Assembly (NCBI GenBank): GCA_964342805.1
Contig: CAYFHQ010000067.1
Span: forward strand, 1 to 20,454
Direction: 5' to 3'
DNA length: 20,454 nt
From: CAYFHQ01 sp964342805
GTDB lineage: Bacteria; Bacillota; Clostridia; Peptostreptococcales; Acidaminobacteraceae
Of this stretch, positions 1 to 7,641 are shown piece after piece (position 1 is the stretch's first letter; each line of letters starts with the position of its first letter). Made by a program: the position numbers and the translations under genes. Below the pieces are notes generated by a model. The model worked only from the letters and a program-made list of their open reading frames with translations. It searched no databases and was not told where the DNA came from.

Positions 1-355
1 AGGTGAAGACTTTAAAGGTTCCAGACTCCTTCATTTTTCCCCACCGGGAAGAAGACAACTGGATGCCCATTTCTAGGCCAAGGGCAGTAATGGATACAGC
101 CGACCAGTCAATGGAAACCGCAGCATTTAAATAGTTAAACGACACAGATTCATTGGCTTCATACCAATTGTCCTGGAGTTCTACAAGCCCCTCTTCCCGT
201 AGCCTCTCCATGTGAAACACCAGTTCTCGGATCTTCATGACTGGGTCTTCTTCTTTAAAAGGAAGAATGTGCTCAAGGGTCACCCATTCATCCTGCTGGT
301 CTGCCCGGGCACTGAGTTCCACTAAAATCCGCTCTTCAAACTGATCGTATACCAT
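1..355 (-). CDS. Partial protein of unknown function, possible winged-helix (C-terminus outside window)
   Basis: An open frame of 118 codons runs from ATG at 355 to the left edge with no stop, so the C-terminus lies outside the window. The start is preceded by AAGGGGGGAAT, a usable ribosome site, 36 bases after the lyase stop, so it is probably the last visible gene of the mtaD operon. The protein begins MVYDQFEERILVELSARAD. Residues about 25-60 read as helix-turn-helix-like segments (VTLEHIL, then VMKIRELVFHMERLREEGLVEL), and the later segment ITALGLEMG resembles the strand and helix that close many small winged-helix domains. That is a resemblance only; I do not recognise a named family. 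If it binds DNA it could be a regulator of the operon, but the sequence does not show this. Confidence 0.6.
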   Translation of the reverse strand, partial: MVYDQFEERILVELSARADQQDEWVTLEHILPFKEEDPVMKIRELVFHMERLREEGLVELQDNWYEANESVSFNYLNAAVSIDWSAVSITALGLEMGIQLSSSRWGKMKESGTFKVFT

Positions 356-391
356 ATTCCCCCCCTTACGGCTGTTGAGTGTCGCCGTTTT

Positions 392-1579
392 CTATTCGAT
401 GGAATCTAAGGCTTGACGCAGATCTTCAATGATATCTTCCACGTCTTCAATGCCTACAGAAATCCGGATCATGGTTTCAGTAAGACCGTAAGTCGCCAAT
501 TCTTCACGGTCATAACCCAGATGTGTCATGGCTGCAGGTAGTTCTATCAAAGTTTCACAGTCCCCTAGGCTAACAGCCAGTTGGGCTAAGTGGGTGTTGT
601 TGACCACTTTCTCTGCCATAGGAAGATCACCATCCAACTCAAAGGCAATCATGGCGCCAAAACCATCCATTTGATCCTTAGCTATATCATGACCCGGGAA
701 GTCTGCCAAACCCGGCCAATAAACCGCTTTTACCCTTGGATGGTCTTTCAGGAACAAGGCAACCTTTTTCGCATTTGCCTCATGCTGTCGCATGCGAACC
801 GCCAGGGTTTTAAGGCCCCGCAGAAGCAACCAACCGTTGAAGGGACTCATGGCCCCGCCAAATTCACACATGTACTCGAACTTCAAAGACATAACGTAGT
901 CCATGTCCTTGGCTACAGCTATCCCTGCCACCACGTCTCCATGGCCGCAAATATACTTGGTGGCTGAGTGTACAACCACGTCTGCCCCAAGTTCAAGGGG
1001 CCGCTGTAAAAATGGTGTTGCAAAGGTGTTATCAATCACAACCTTAACACCATGTTCGTTAGCAATGGCGCTAATGGCCTTAATATCAATAATCCCCAAG
1101 GTTGGATTACATGGGGTTTCAAAATAAACCACCTTGGTTTGGTCAGTAATAGAGGCTTTAAAGGCCTCTAAGTCCGACAGGTCAACGATTGAGGAATTAA
1201 CGTGGTACTTGGGTAGGAGTTTGGTCAAAACCGTATGGGTCGACCCATAAACGGTCCGGTGGCCAATCACATGGTCCCCAGGCTTCACCAAGGAAAACAA
1301 GACTGAACTAATGGCAGCCATGCCAGAGGCAAAGGCAACAGCACCTGCACCGCCCTCCAGCTCGGCCATCCTGTTTTCCAGAATCCTTAAAGTGGGGTTA
1401 TTTCCCCGGGTGTAGACATAGTCGTCGGACTCAAAGTTCATAACCTTTTGAACATCCCTGGTGGAATCAAAAGTAAAAGTAGACGTCATAAAAATTGGTG
1501 GATTCAGGGCCCGATCTGGGTTAGGACCCTTCTGGCCTGCATGCATCAACTTGGTTTCAAAGTTCATTTTTTTGTCCAT
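392..1579 (-). CDS. PLP-dependent methionine gamma-lyase / Cys-Met metabolism enzyme
   Basis: This is a fold-type I PLP enzyme of the Cys/Met metabolism family, closest by eye to methionine gamma-lyase, which splits methionine into methanethiol, 2-oxobutyrate and ammonia. Length is 395 aa from ATG 1579, matching the about 398 aa of Pseudomonas MGL. That start is preceded by GTAGGTGG; a GTG at 1585 in the same frame is less likely. Seen in the sequence: the Y56-x-R58 phosphate-binding pair, Y111, cofactor aspartate D183 in VIDNTF, and Schiff-base lysine K208 in HSATKYICGHGD. The loop carrying the MGL-specific cysteine (Cys116 in P. putida) reads Y-G-S-T here, so serine replaces cysteine. Substrate preference is therefore open: methionine, cystathionine, or methanethiol addition to an O-acylhomoserine are all possible. 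It starts 6 bases after the aldolase, in the MTA salvage operon. Confidence 0.88.
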   Translation of the reverse strand: MDKKMNFETKLMHAGQKGPNPDRALNPPIFMTSTFTFDSTRDVQKVMNFESDDYVYTRGNNPTLRILENRMAELEGGAGAVAFASGMAAISSVLFSLVKPGDHVIGHRTVYGSTHTVLTKLLPKYHVNSSIVDLSDLEAFKASITDQTKVVYFETPCNPTLGIIDIKAISAIANEHGVKVVIDNTFATPFLQRPLELGADVVVHSATKYICGHGDVVAGIAVAKDMDYVMSLKFEYMCEFGGAMSPFNGWLLLRGLKTLAVRMRQHEANAKKVALFLKDHPRVKAVYWPGLADFPGHDIAKDQMDGFGAMIAFELDGDLPMAEKVVNNTHLAQLAVSLGDCETLIELPAAMTHLGYDREELATYGLTETMIRISVGIEDVEDIIEDLRQALDSIE

Positions 1580-1585
1580 GGCCAC

Positions 1586-2239
1586 CTACCGCTGTCCATA
1601 GTGATTCAAGAAGAAATCACGCATAAAGTCAATGTCGTCCTGGGTCAACTCCACGACACCACCTAGCATATTGGCCATAACCGTTGCCTTTGCAGACTTC
1701 TCCACAATAAAGGCTACCTTTAAGGCTTCCTTCATGTTTCTTCCCGTTGCCACACAACCATGGTTGGCCATGATCACGGCCTGGCGGTCTTTGAGGGCCT
1801 TCACGACATTTTCCCCCAATTCCTTTGAACCCGGGAGAACGTACTCTGACACTCGGACATCACCACCAACGATTTGAACCAAGTCCTCTGCAGCTCCCGG
1901 GATAGGCTTTCTGGCCAGGGCAAAGGCTGTAACATAGGTGCTATGGGTGTGAACAACCGCAAGAAGTTCTGGTCGATCCTTGTAGATAGCCAGGTGCAAG
2001 GGAACTTCAATAGAAGGCTTCTTGTCACCGTCCACGATATTGCCCTCCATGTCCACGAGAACAATGTCAGCTGGACCAATGGTGTCATAATCCACACCAC
2101 TCGGTGTAATGGCAACAATATCTTCACCTGGGACACGGGCACTGATGTTTCCCCAAGTCCCAACAACTAAACTGGACTTCAACATAGAAAGTCCTGCATC
2201 TATCACTTGTTGTCTAATGTCTTCATGTAATACTGGCAT
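1586..2239 (-). CDS. Class II aldolase, probable methylthioribulose-1-phosphate aldolase
   Basis: A zinc-dependent class II aldolase/adducin-family protein of 217 aa, the same size as L-fuculose-1-phosphate aldolase (FucA). The chosen start is ATG 2239, with GGAGG five bases upstream; in-frame ATGs at 2251 and 2284 lack good sites. Visible catalytic set: E78 in PSIEVPLH, H97 and H99 in VVHTHS, and H160 in ANHGC, corresponding to FucA Glu73, His92, His94 and His155. The family also holds MtnB, the methylthioribulose-1-phosphate dehydratase, but the body (GGDVRVSEYVLPGSKELG) looks more like the aldolase branch, and no later genes of the universal salvage pathway follow. Being directly behind mtnA and the phosphorylase, its likely reaction is cleavage of methylthioribulose-1-phosphate to dihydroxyacetone phosphate and methylthioacetaldehyde. 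The family is certain; the substrate is inferred from context. Confidence 0.85.
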   Translation of the reverse strand: MPVLHEDIRQQVIDAGLSMLKSSLVVGTWGNISARVPGEDIVAITPSGVDYDTIGPADIVLVDMEGNIVDGDKKPSIEVPLHLAIYKDRPELLAVVHTHSTYVTAFALARKPIPGAAEDLVQIVGGDVRVSEYVLPGSKELGENVVKALKDRQAVIMANHGCVATGRNMKEALKVAFIVEKSAKATVMANMLGGVVELTQDDIDFMRDFFLNHYGQR

Positions 2240-2256
2240 TCTGTCCTCCATTACCT

Positions 2257-3018
2257 CTACAGGGCCATTACTGCACGGGTACATGCGCAGGCGTCTTGGT
2301 TGTCCTTATTCGTAAGTATAGATATAAAAGCCTGGGTCACTTTTTCCTTGTTGGCCTTCATGGCGCCCTGAATATCATGCATGACAATATCCCCAGACAC
2401 ACCTGTACACCAGTTGGTCACAATACCCACAGCTGCATAACACATGTTTAATTCTTTAGCTAACACGGACTCAGGTACATTGGTCATCCCCACTACATCT
2501 CCGCCAATTTGCTTGTAAAATTGAATTTCCGATGCGGTTTCAAATCGTGGACCTTCTGTACACACATACACGCCTTCCCCTTTGACGTCAATGTCAAAGT
2601 CATTGGCGATCTGGTGGAAGTTTGTTCTTAGGTCCGAACAGTAAATGTCTGAAACGTCCGTATGGAAGACTCCGTCTCCCCCATCATAGAAGGTAATGGG
2701 ACGGGCCTTGGTAAAATCCAAGAAGTCTTTTATGACCATGACATCACCAGGGGCCATGGAGTCATTGCAAGACCCAACTGCACAAGTGGCCAAAACGTGA
2801 GTGACCTCCAGCTCTTTCAGGGCCATCATATTGGCCCGGTAATTGATCATGTGGGGAGGGAGGCCATGGCCCTTGCCATGGCGAGGTAGGAAGATAATCT
2901 CTTTGCCTTCAACGGTTACAATGTCTACAGTGACGGAACCATATTGGGTCTGCACTTCTTTTTCTACTGCTTGCCCAATACCATAAACCCCTGTCCCACC
3001 TATAATGGCTGCTCGCAT
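2257..3018 (-). CDS. S-methyl-5'-thioinosine / methylthioadenosine phosphorylase
   Basis: A 253-aa PNP/MTAP-family phosphorylase (N-terminal IIGGTGVYG, phosphate-site PRHGKGHGLPPH at 45-56, EGPRFETASEI at 155-165, GMTNVPESVLAKEL at 177-190). It converts a 5'-methylthiopurine nucleoside to the base plus methylthioribose-1-phosphate. In the base-binding region human MTAP has ATDYDCW, whose aspartates hold adenine; here the segment reads VTNWCTG with N202. Asparagine at that place is the purine nucleoside phosphorylase state that favours 6-oxopurines. With a deaminase gene in the same operon, methylthioinosine is the likelier substrate, by inference. ATG 3018 directly follows the mtnA stop and has AAGGAGG upstream inside mtnA, suggesting coupled translation. 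Confidence 0.88.
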   Translation of the reverse strand: MRAAIIGGTGVYGIGQAVEKEVQTQYGSVTVDIVTVEGKEIIFLPRHGKGHGLPPHMINYRANMMALKELEVTHVLATCAVGSCNDSMAPGDVMVIKDFLDFTKARPITFYDGGDGVFHTDVSDIYCSDLRTNFHQIANDFDIDVKGEGVYVCTEGPRFETASEIQFYKQIGGDVVGMTNVPESVLAKELNMCYAAVGIVTNWCTGVSGDIVMHDIQGAMKANKEKVTQAFISILTNKDNQDACACTRAVMAL

Positions 3019-4062
3019 TTAAGCCTCCTTGAAGGTAAGGATTGACGGCTTAAATGGAGGCCGAGCAATTCCTTTTTCCGTAATTATGCCTGTAATGTTC
3101 TCAGCAGGCGTCACGTCAAAGGCTGGATTGTATACGTCAATGCCTTCCGGTGCTGTGCGTACCCCTTTCACATGGGTCACTTCCTCAGCACTCCGTTCTT
3201 CAATTTCAATTTCGTCTCCTGTTTCCATATCAAAGTCAATGGTTGTTGTAGGGGCAACGATATAGAAAGGCACATTGTAGGCCTTAGCCACAACGGACAA
3301 CATAAAGGTACCGATTTTATTGGCACTATCCCCATTCACAGCCACACGGTCTGCTCCTACGAGGATCACGTCAATCTTACCATCACGAATGAGGGTAGCT
3401 GCCGTGTTGTCTGCAATAAGCTTGGCAGGAATATTTTCCTGGACCAACTCCCATGCAGTGAGTCGCCCCCCCTGTAGTCTTGGACGGGTTTCGTCCGCAT
3501 AGACAAAAATGTCCTTGCCGTCATAATGGGCACTTCTGACAACACCCAGGGCCGTTCCCCAACCTGCAGTCGCAAGGGCTCCTGTATTACAATGGGTCAG
3601 GATTGTGGCACCCTTTTGAATAACCTCATTTCCATGGGCACCCATTTGCTTGTTGGTTGCAACGTCCTCGTCTTGAATGCGTAGGGCGTCTTCTTCTACG
3701 AGCTTAACCAAGTCAGCAAGGGCCTTGTCAGCGTTTGCCTTGATCAGGCCTACAATGCGGTCTGTTGCCCACATGAGGTTGACGGCCGTTGGTCGTGCAT
3801 TATTTAAATAGGCTTGGGCCTTTTCCATTGCTGCTAAAAAACTTTCATAGGAGTCACCCTCAAAGGCCTGGGCGGCAATGGTCATACCATAAGCAGCTGT
3901 GGCACCAATGGCAGGTGCCCCCCTCACAACCATGTCCCGAATAGCGTATTCCACCTGGTCAAGTGTCTCACAAGTGAAATGGGTAAACTCTGTTGGTAAT
4001 TTTCTTTGATCGATCAGCTTTAAAACGCCGTCTTTAAATTGTATTGCCTCTATCACTGCCAT
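3019..4062 (-). CDS. mtnA: S-methyl-5-thioribose-1-phosphate isomerase
   Basis: MtnA isomerises methylthioribose-1-phosphate (aldose) to methylthioribulose-1-phosphate (ketose) in the cytosol. The 347-aa product has the family's full length and signatures: RGAPAIG at 47-53, catalytic cysteine C158 in THCNTGALATAGWGTALG, and catalytic aspartate D238 in GADRVAVNGDSANKIGT. It belongs to the eIF2B alpha/beta/delta-like fold. The start ATG is preceded by GGGGGAAAGAC, 10 bases past the mtaD stop. Its substrate comes from the phosphorylase encoded immediately downstream, and its product is the expected substrate of the class II aldolase, so the context agrees with the sequence call. Ribose-1-phosphate isomerase homologues exist in the same superfamily, but these motifs and neighbours favour MtnA. 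Confidence 0.95.
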   Translation of the reverse strand: MAVIEAIQFKDGVLKLIDQRKLPTEFTHFTCETLDQVEYAIRDMVVRGAPAIGATAAYGMTIAAQAFEGDSYESFLAAMEKAQAYLNNARPTAVNLMWATDRIVGLIKANADKALADLVKLVEEDALRIQDEDVATNKQMGAHGNEVIQKGATILTHCNTGALATAGWGTALGVVRSAHYDGKDIFVYADETRPRLQGGRLTAWELVQENIPAKLIADNTAATLIRDGKIDVILVGADRVAVNGDSANKIGTFMLSVVAKAYNVPFYIVAPTTTIDFDMETGDEIEIEERSAEEVTHVKGVRTAPEGIDVYNPAFDVTPAENITGIITEKGIARPPFKPSILTFKEA

Positions 4063-4072
4063 GTCTTTCCCC

Positions 4073-5377
4073 CTATTTTGCTGCTTCCTGTGCCAATGTC
4101 TTTAGTCTTTGGGCACATTGATCTGCTTGTTGCCAAACGTTTTTCTCGTCCATGGTTAGGAGCTTATAGTCTTCCATCAGGAGCTTGCCCTGTACCATTA
4201 CTGTTTTTACATCACTGGCCTGGGCTGAGTACACCAGGGAAGCGATCATGTTAAAACGCGGGAAGAAGTGGGCCTTGTTGACGTCAACCAGTATAATATC
4301 TGCGTCCTTTCCAACCTCTAGAGTCCCAACCTTGTCTTCAATACGAAGGGCCTTGGCACCATTAATAGTCGCCATCTGCAGGGCCGTATAAGCAGGAATC
4401 GCAGTGGAGTCCATGCTTGTTCCCTTGTTGAGAAGGGCTGCATAGTTCATTTCCTCAAAGAGGTTTTGGTTGTTATTAGAGGAAGACCCGTCCGTACCCA
4501 GGGCTACATTGACACCGGCGTCAAGGAGCTGCTTTACAGGAGCAAAGCCATTGGCTAGCTTCATGTTGGAGCCTGGATTATTGATTACAGAAATCTTCTT
4601 GTCTCTAAGGATCTCAATATCGCCCTCTTCTAAGTGGACACAATGGGCTGCCAGGGTTGGATTTTCAAAAATACCCGTTTTATTGACATGGGCAATTGGT
4701 GTAGCCCCCCAGTTTTCTTTGGCATCAGCCACTTCTTTTTCACTTTCTGACAGATGGATATGTATGTTGGCGCCAATTTCCTTGGCCTTTGCAGAAATGA
4801 TTTTTAAGGTTTCAGCGTCACAAGTATAGGGAGCATGGGGACCCAGGTCCACTTGGACACGGCCATTTTCAGCATTGTGCCACTCTTTAAAGAAGTCCAC
4901 ATTCTCCTGAAGCTTGGCCATGGCATCATTGCCACCTACAAGCCCACGGCTTAGGTTGGCCCGGATACCTGTTTCCTTAACAGCTTGGGCAACACGGTCC
5001 ATAAAGAAGTACATGTCAGCAAAGCAGGTCACGCCTCCCCTGATCATTTCCGCGATGGACAGCATGGCTCCCCAGTAGCAGTCATCTCCATTTAGATTGG
5101 CTTCAATGGGCCAAATCTTTTCGGTCAACCATGGCCAAAATGGTAGGTCGTCGGCGTAATTACGCATGAGGGCCATAGACACGTGGGTGTGGGCATTGAT
5201 CAGGCCAGGCATGACAATGGTATCAGACCCGTCGATCACTTTATCTGGAGAGAAACCTGTTGGCGGTTGGCCAATTGCAAGTATCTTCCCGTCCTCAATG
5301 GCAATGTCGCCATCTCTAAGTTCTGGCTCTTTTGTAGCCATGGTCAACAGTTGACCATTTTGAATAAGTATTTTCAC
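4073..5377 (-). CDS. mtaD: 5-methylthioadenosine / S-adenosylhomocysteine deaminase
   Basis: An amidohydrolase-superfamily deaminase (434 aa) that removes the 6-amino group from methylthioadenosine or S-adenosylhomocysteine, giving methylthioinosine or S-inosylhomocysteine. The metal and catalytic residues of the MtaD group are visible: H63-T-H65 after MPGLINA, H208 and E211 in HIHLSESE, H245 in AAHCVHL, and D296 in LGTDGSSSNNN. The start is GTG 5377, with AAGGAGG five bases upstream. It is the first gene of the minus-strand operon. The deaminase entry step explains why the following phosphorylase shows a 6-oxopurine-type binding residue. Related enzymes also act on adenosine, so exact range is not fixed by sequence. 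I saw no S-box/SAM riboswitch upstream; only about 43 bases separate the gene from the previous terminator. Confidence 0.93.
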   Translation of the reverse strand: MKILIQNGQLLTMATKEPELRDGDIAIEDGKILAIGQPPTGFSPDKVIDGSDTIVMPGLINAHTHVSMALMRNYADDLPFWPWLTEKIWPIEANLNGDDCYWGAMLSIAEMIRGGVTCFADMYFFMDRVAQAVKETGIRANLSRGLVGGNDAMAKLQENVDFFKEWHNAENGRVQVDLGPHAPYTCDAETLKIISAKAKEIGANIHIHLSESEKEVADAKENWGATPIAHVNKTGIFENPTLAAHCVHLEEGDIEILRDKKISVINNPGSNMKLANGFAPVKQLLDAGVNVALGTDGSSSNNNQNLFEEMNYAALLNKGTSMDSTAIPAYTALQMATINGAKALRIEDKVGTLEVGKDADIILVDVNKAHFFPRFNMIASLVYSAQASDVKTVMVQGKLLMEDYKLLTMDEKNVWQQADQCAQRLKTLAQEAAK

Positions 5378-5420
5378 AAGTTCCTCCTTGGTATGTACGC
5401 ATCCTATCTTTTATTGTACC

Positions 5421-5453
5421 AAAAAAAGAGGCAGTATGGTTTCATACTACCTC
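5421..5453 (-). terminator. Rho-independent terminator of the chemoreceptor gene
   Basis: On the minus strand an 11-bp stem (GAGGTAGTATG with CATACTGCCTC, one G-U pair) around loop AAAC is followed by seven Ts (5427-5421). It lies about 70 bases after the MCP stop and ends transcription before mtaD, whose GTG is only 43 bases further on. Confidence 0.9.
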
Positions 5454-5523
5454 AGTTTGTTGATATTTGACAGACGGGCTGGTGGACTTGAATCGACCCT
5501 CCAGGGCCCTTTATTCAGTTTAC

Positions 5524-7611
5524 TTAAATCTTAAACTTACCCACTTCTTCTTGTAGCTCTATGGCAAGGGCGTTCAGCTCTTGGGCGGAACGTGCCACTT
5601 CCTCAATACTCGCAGATTGCTGTTGTACAGAGGCAGTCACTTCTTCAGAAGCTGCCGCAGTTTCCTCAGACACCGCTGAGATATTCTCAATGGAAGCCAC
5701 AATCCGCGTCTTGTCCTCTTCCAGAAGTTCCACGTGGTTGCTAATGCGACCAATAACACTATCAATTTGTTCAATAGCGCTTGTGATCAGGTTGAAGGCG
5801 TCATATACCTTGGCAACAGCCTTGGATTGGTCATCGTTGAGAGATTTCACCATAGCCATGGTTTCAACACTCTTTTCGCTGTCCTGGCTAATCCGGCCAA
5901 TAATGGTTCTGATATTGTCAGCAGAATTGGCAGACTCCTCAGCTAGCTTTCTAATTTCTTCTGCTACTACAGCAAAACCTCGACCGTGCTCACCTGCACG
6001 GGCCGCCTCAATAGAAGCATTCAGGGCCAATAGGTTGGTTTGCTCGGAAATTGACTGGATTGAGTCCAGAATAGAACCGATGTCGCCAATTTGGCTGGCC
6101 AGGTCTGTAATAATTTCAGCAATCTCAGCATTGGCCTTGTCAGCGTCTTCAGACTTTGACTTAAGATCAGCCACAGCCTCAACACCTGTAGCATTGGCCG
6201 AAGACACCTTGGAAGCAGAATCCTGCATGTCCTCGTTGTCCTTACGAAGTTCAACAAACTTTTCTGAAAGGTCCTTAGCAACCATGGCACCATGCTCGGC
6301 GTCTTTGGCCTGGTCAGAGGCACCTACCGCAATTTCTTCTACAGTACGTGACACTTCCTCAGCAGTGGCACTATTTTCCTCTGCACTTGCAGCCAAGTTT
6401 TCAGCTGAGAAGCTTACAGAACTTACAACCGTATTTACTTTTTGAATAATGGATCGAATCGAACCAATGGTCTCATTGAGGTCCTTGGTTAGCATTTTGA
6501 GTTCGTCTCTCGTTTGAACTTCAAAGGTAGCAGTTAAGTCACCACTCTTGACCTTTTCAACGCTGGAGACAATACTGTCCATATTTTTACTAATTCGCTT
6601 GGAGAACCACATGGCAGAAAAAATACCCACGCCTACCATAAGAACGCCAATACCAATAATGGCATAAACTATTTTGTTTGTTTCGTCCACGATCTCCTTC
6701 ATGGGAATCGTGGCCACAATTCGCCAGTCCAGCTTGTCGATGGTAGAGAAAACGGCAAACTGTCTAGTATTCTTTTTATTGAGTAGACCTGTAAAGTCCA
6801 CAGAACCTTCGTCTTGGGTCTTCATTTCATCAATGACGTCTTGGTTCCTGTAAGCTTTATTGATGGTCGTTTCGTCCTTGTTTGTAATTACCTTGTAGTC
6901 CTTGGCTAAGAGGATTGGATAGCCAGCTTCACCAATCTGCATGCCGTTGAGCATGTCCTGGATTTTTTCAAGCTTGACATCCACACCGGCTACACCCTCT
7001 AGAATCCCTTTTTCATATACAGGAATGGACACGGTAACAACCATATTACCAGTAACTGTGTCAACATAAGGATCAGTCCAAGCCACTTGGCCTTCTTCTA
7101 GGACTTCTGCTGCCTCAAACCAAGCGGTAGCCGTTACGTCAAAGTCCTCAGGCAAGGTAGCCTTTGGCCAAAGGTATACCTTGTTTTCTTTGGTTGCATA
7201 AAATACGTTGGTAATGTCCGGGTTTTGCTGATGAATGCCATTAAGGTTTTCCATCAACCACGGTTCTGCGCCCTTATAGGCATTGATGTTTAGCACATTT
7301 TTTTCTGTGGACAAGTAATGAACAATGTCTTCAAACTTCTCCAAATAGCGAAGCGTCGATTTTTCTGACTCCTGTAATAGGGTCATGGTCGTGTTTTGGA
7401 TCGACTCCTTCATGATAGATGAACTGATTGCTGCTGATAGCCCCCCGAGTATCAATAATGCTACCAACAAAAGACCAATCATCATAAACATGACATTGGT
7501 GCCCATTTTTCTGTACTTGGCACCCATTTTTTCTTTTTTCTTTTTTTGCTTTTTTGTTCTCTTTTTCATTCCCTGCTTCGGCTTAGATTGCTTCTGCTTT
7601 TCCTTGCTCAC
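5524..7611 (-). CDS. Methyl-accepting chemotaxis protein with dCache sensor
   Basis: A transmembrane chemoreceptor that reports an extracellular ligand to CheA/CheW. From GTG 7611 it has 695 aa. I prefer this start because GGAGGG lies six bases upstream, whereas the in-frame ATG at 7626 has no ribosome site. Order of parts: very lysine-rich cytoplasmic tail (1-38), TM1 (about 39-61), double-Cache sensor (about 65-310), TM2 (about 313-336), HAMP (about 337-390), and the signalling coiled coil with hairpin tip ISEQTNLLALNASIEAARAGE near 521-541. No C-terminal NWETF-type CheR tether is present. The amino-acid dCache motif is only partly kept: W164, W178, PY-x-D 181-184 and D211 are there, but the arginine two residues before the first W is T162. 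No chemotaxis kinase genes are nearby; it is monocistronic, bounded by terminators on both sides. Confidence 0.95.
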   Translation of the reverse strand: MSKEKQKQSKPKQGMKKRTKKQKKKKEKMGAKYRKMGTNVMFMMIGLLLVALLILGGLSAAISSSIMKESIQNTTMTLLQESEKSTLRYLEKFEDIVHYLSTEKNVLNINAYKGAEPWLMENLNGIHQQNPDITNVFYATKENKVYLWPKATLPEDFDVTATAWFEAAEVLEEGQVAWTDPYVDTVTGNMVVTVSIPVYEKGILEGVAGVDVKLEKIQDMLNGMQIGEAGYPILLAKDYKVITNKDETTINKAYRNQDVIDEMKTQDEGSVDFTGLLNKKNTRQFAVFSTIDKLDWRIVATIPMKEIVDETNKIVYAIIGIGVLMVGVGIFSAMWFSKRISKNMDSIVSSVEKVKSGDLTATFEVQTRDELKMLTKDLNETIGSIRSIIQKVNTVVSSVSFSAENLAASAEENSATAEEVSRTVEEIAVGASDQAKDAEHGAMVAKDLSEKFVELRKDNEDMQDSASKVSSANATGVEAVADLKSKSEDADKANAEIAEIITDLASQIGDIGSILDSIQSISEQTNLLALNASIEAARAGEHGRGFAVVAEEIRKLAEESANSADNIRTIIGRISQDSEKSVETMAMVKSLNDDQSKAVAKVYDAFNLITSAIEQIDSVIGRISNHVELLEEDKTRIVASIENISAVSEETAAASEEVTASVQQQSASIEEVARSAQELNALAIELQEEVGKFKI

Positions 7612-7641
7612 TGCATTCCCTCCCATGGATTACCAAACAAC

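Noticed and set aside
5378..5420. SAM/S-box or SAH riboswitch before the MTA operon
   Set aside because: The space between the terminator and the start codon is only about 43 bases and shows no conserved riboswitch core.
5466..5523. GTCGATTCAAGT on the minus strand after the MCP gene, resembling a tRNA T-arm
   Set aside because: No acceptor, D or anticodon stems can be built around it; a few matching bases are not a tRNA.
5561..6445. Long 294-codon open frame on the plus strand opposite the chemoreceptor signalling domain
   Set aside because: It is antisense to an unmistakable MCP coiled coil; its Ser/Ala-rich composition is the mirror of MCP codons, and it has no domain or ribosome-site support.
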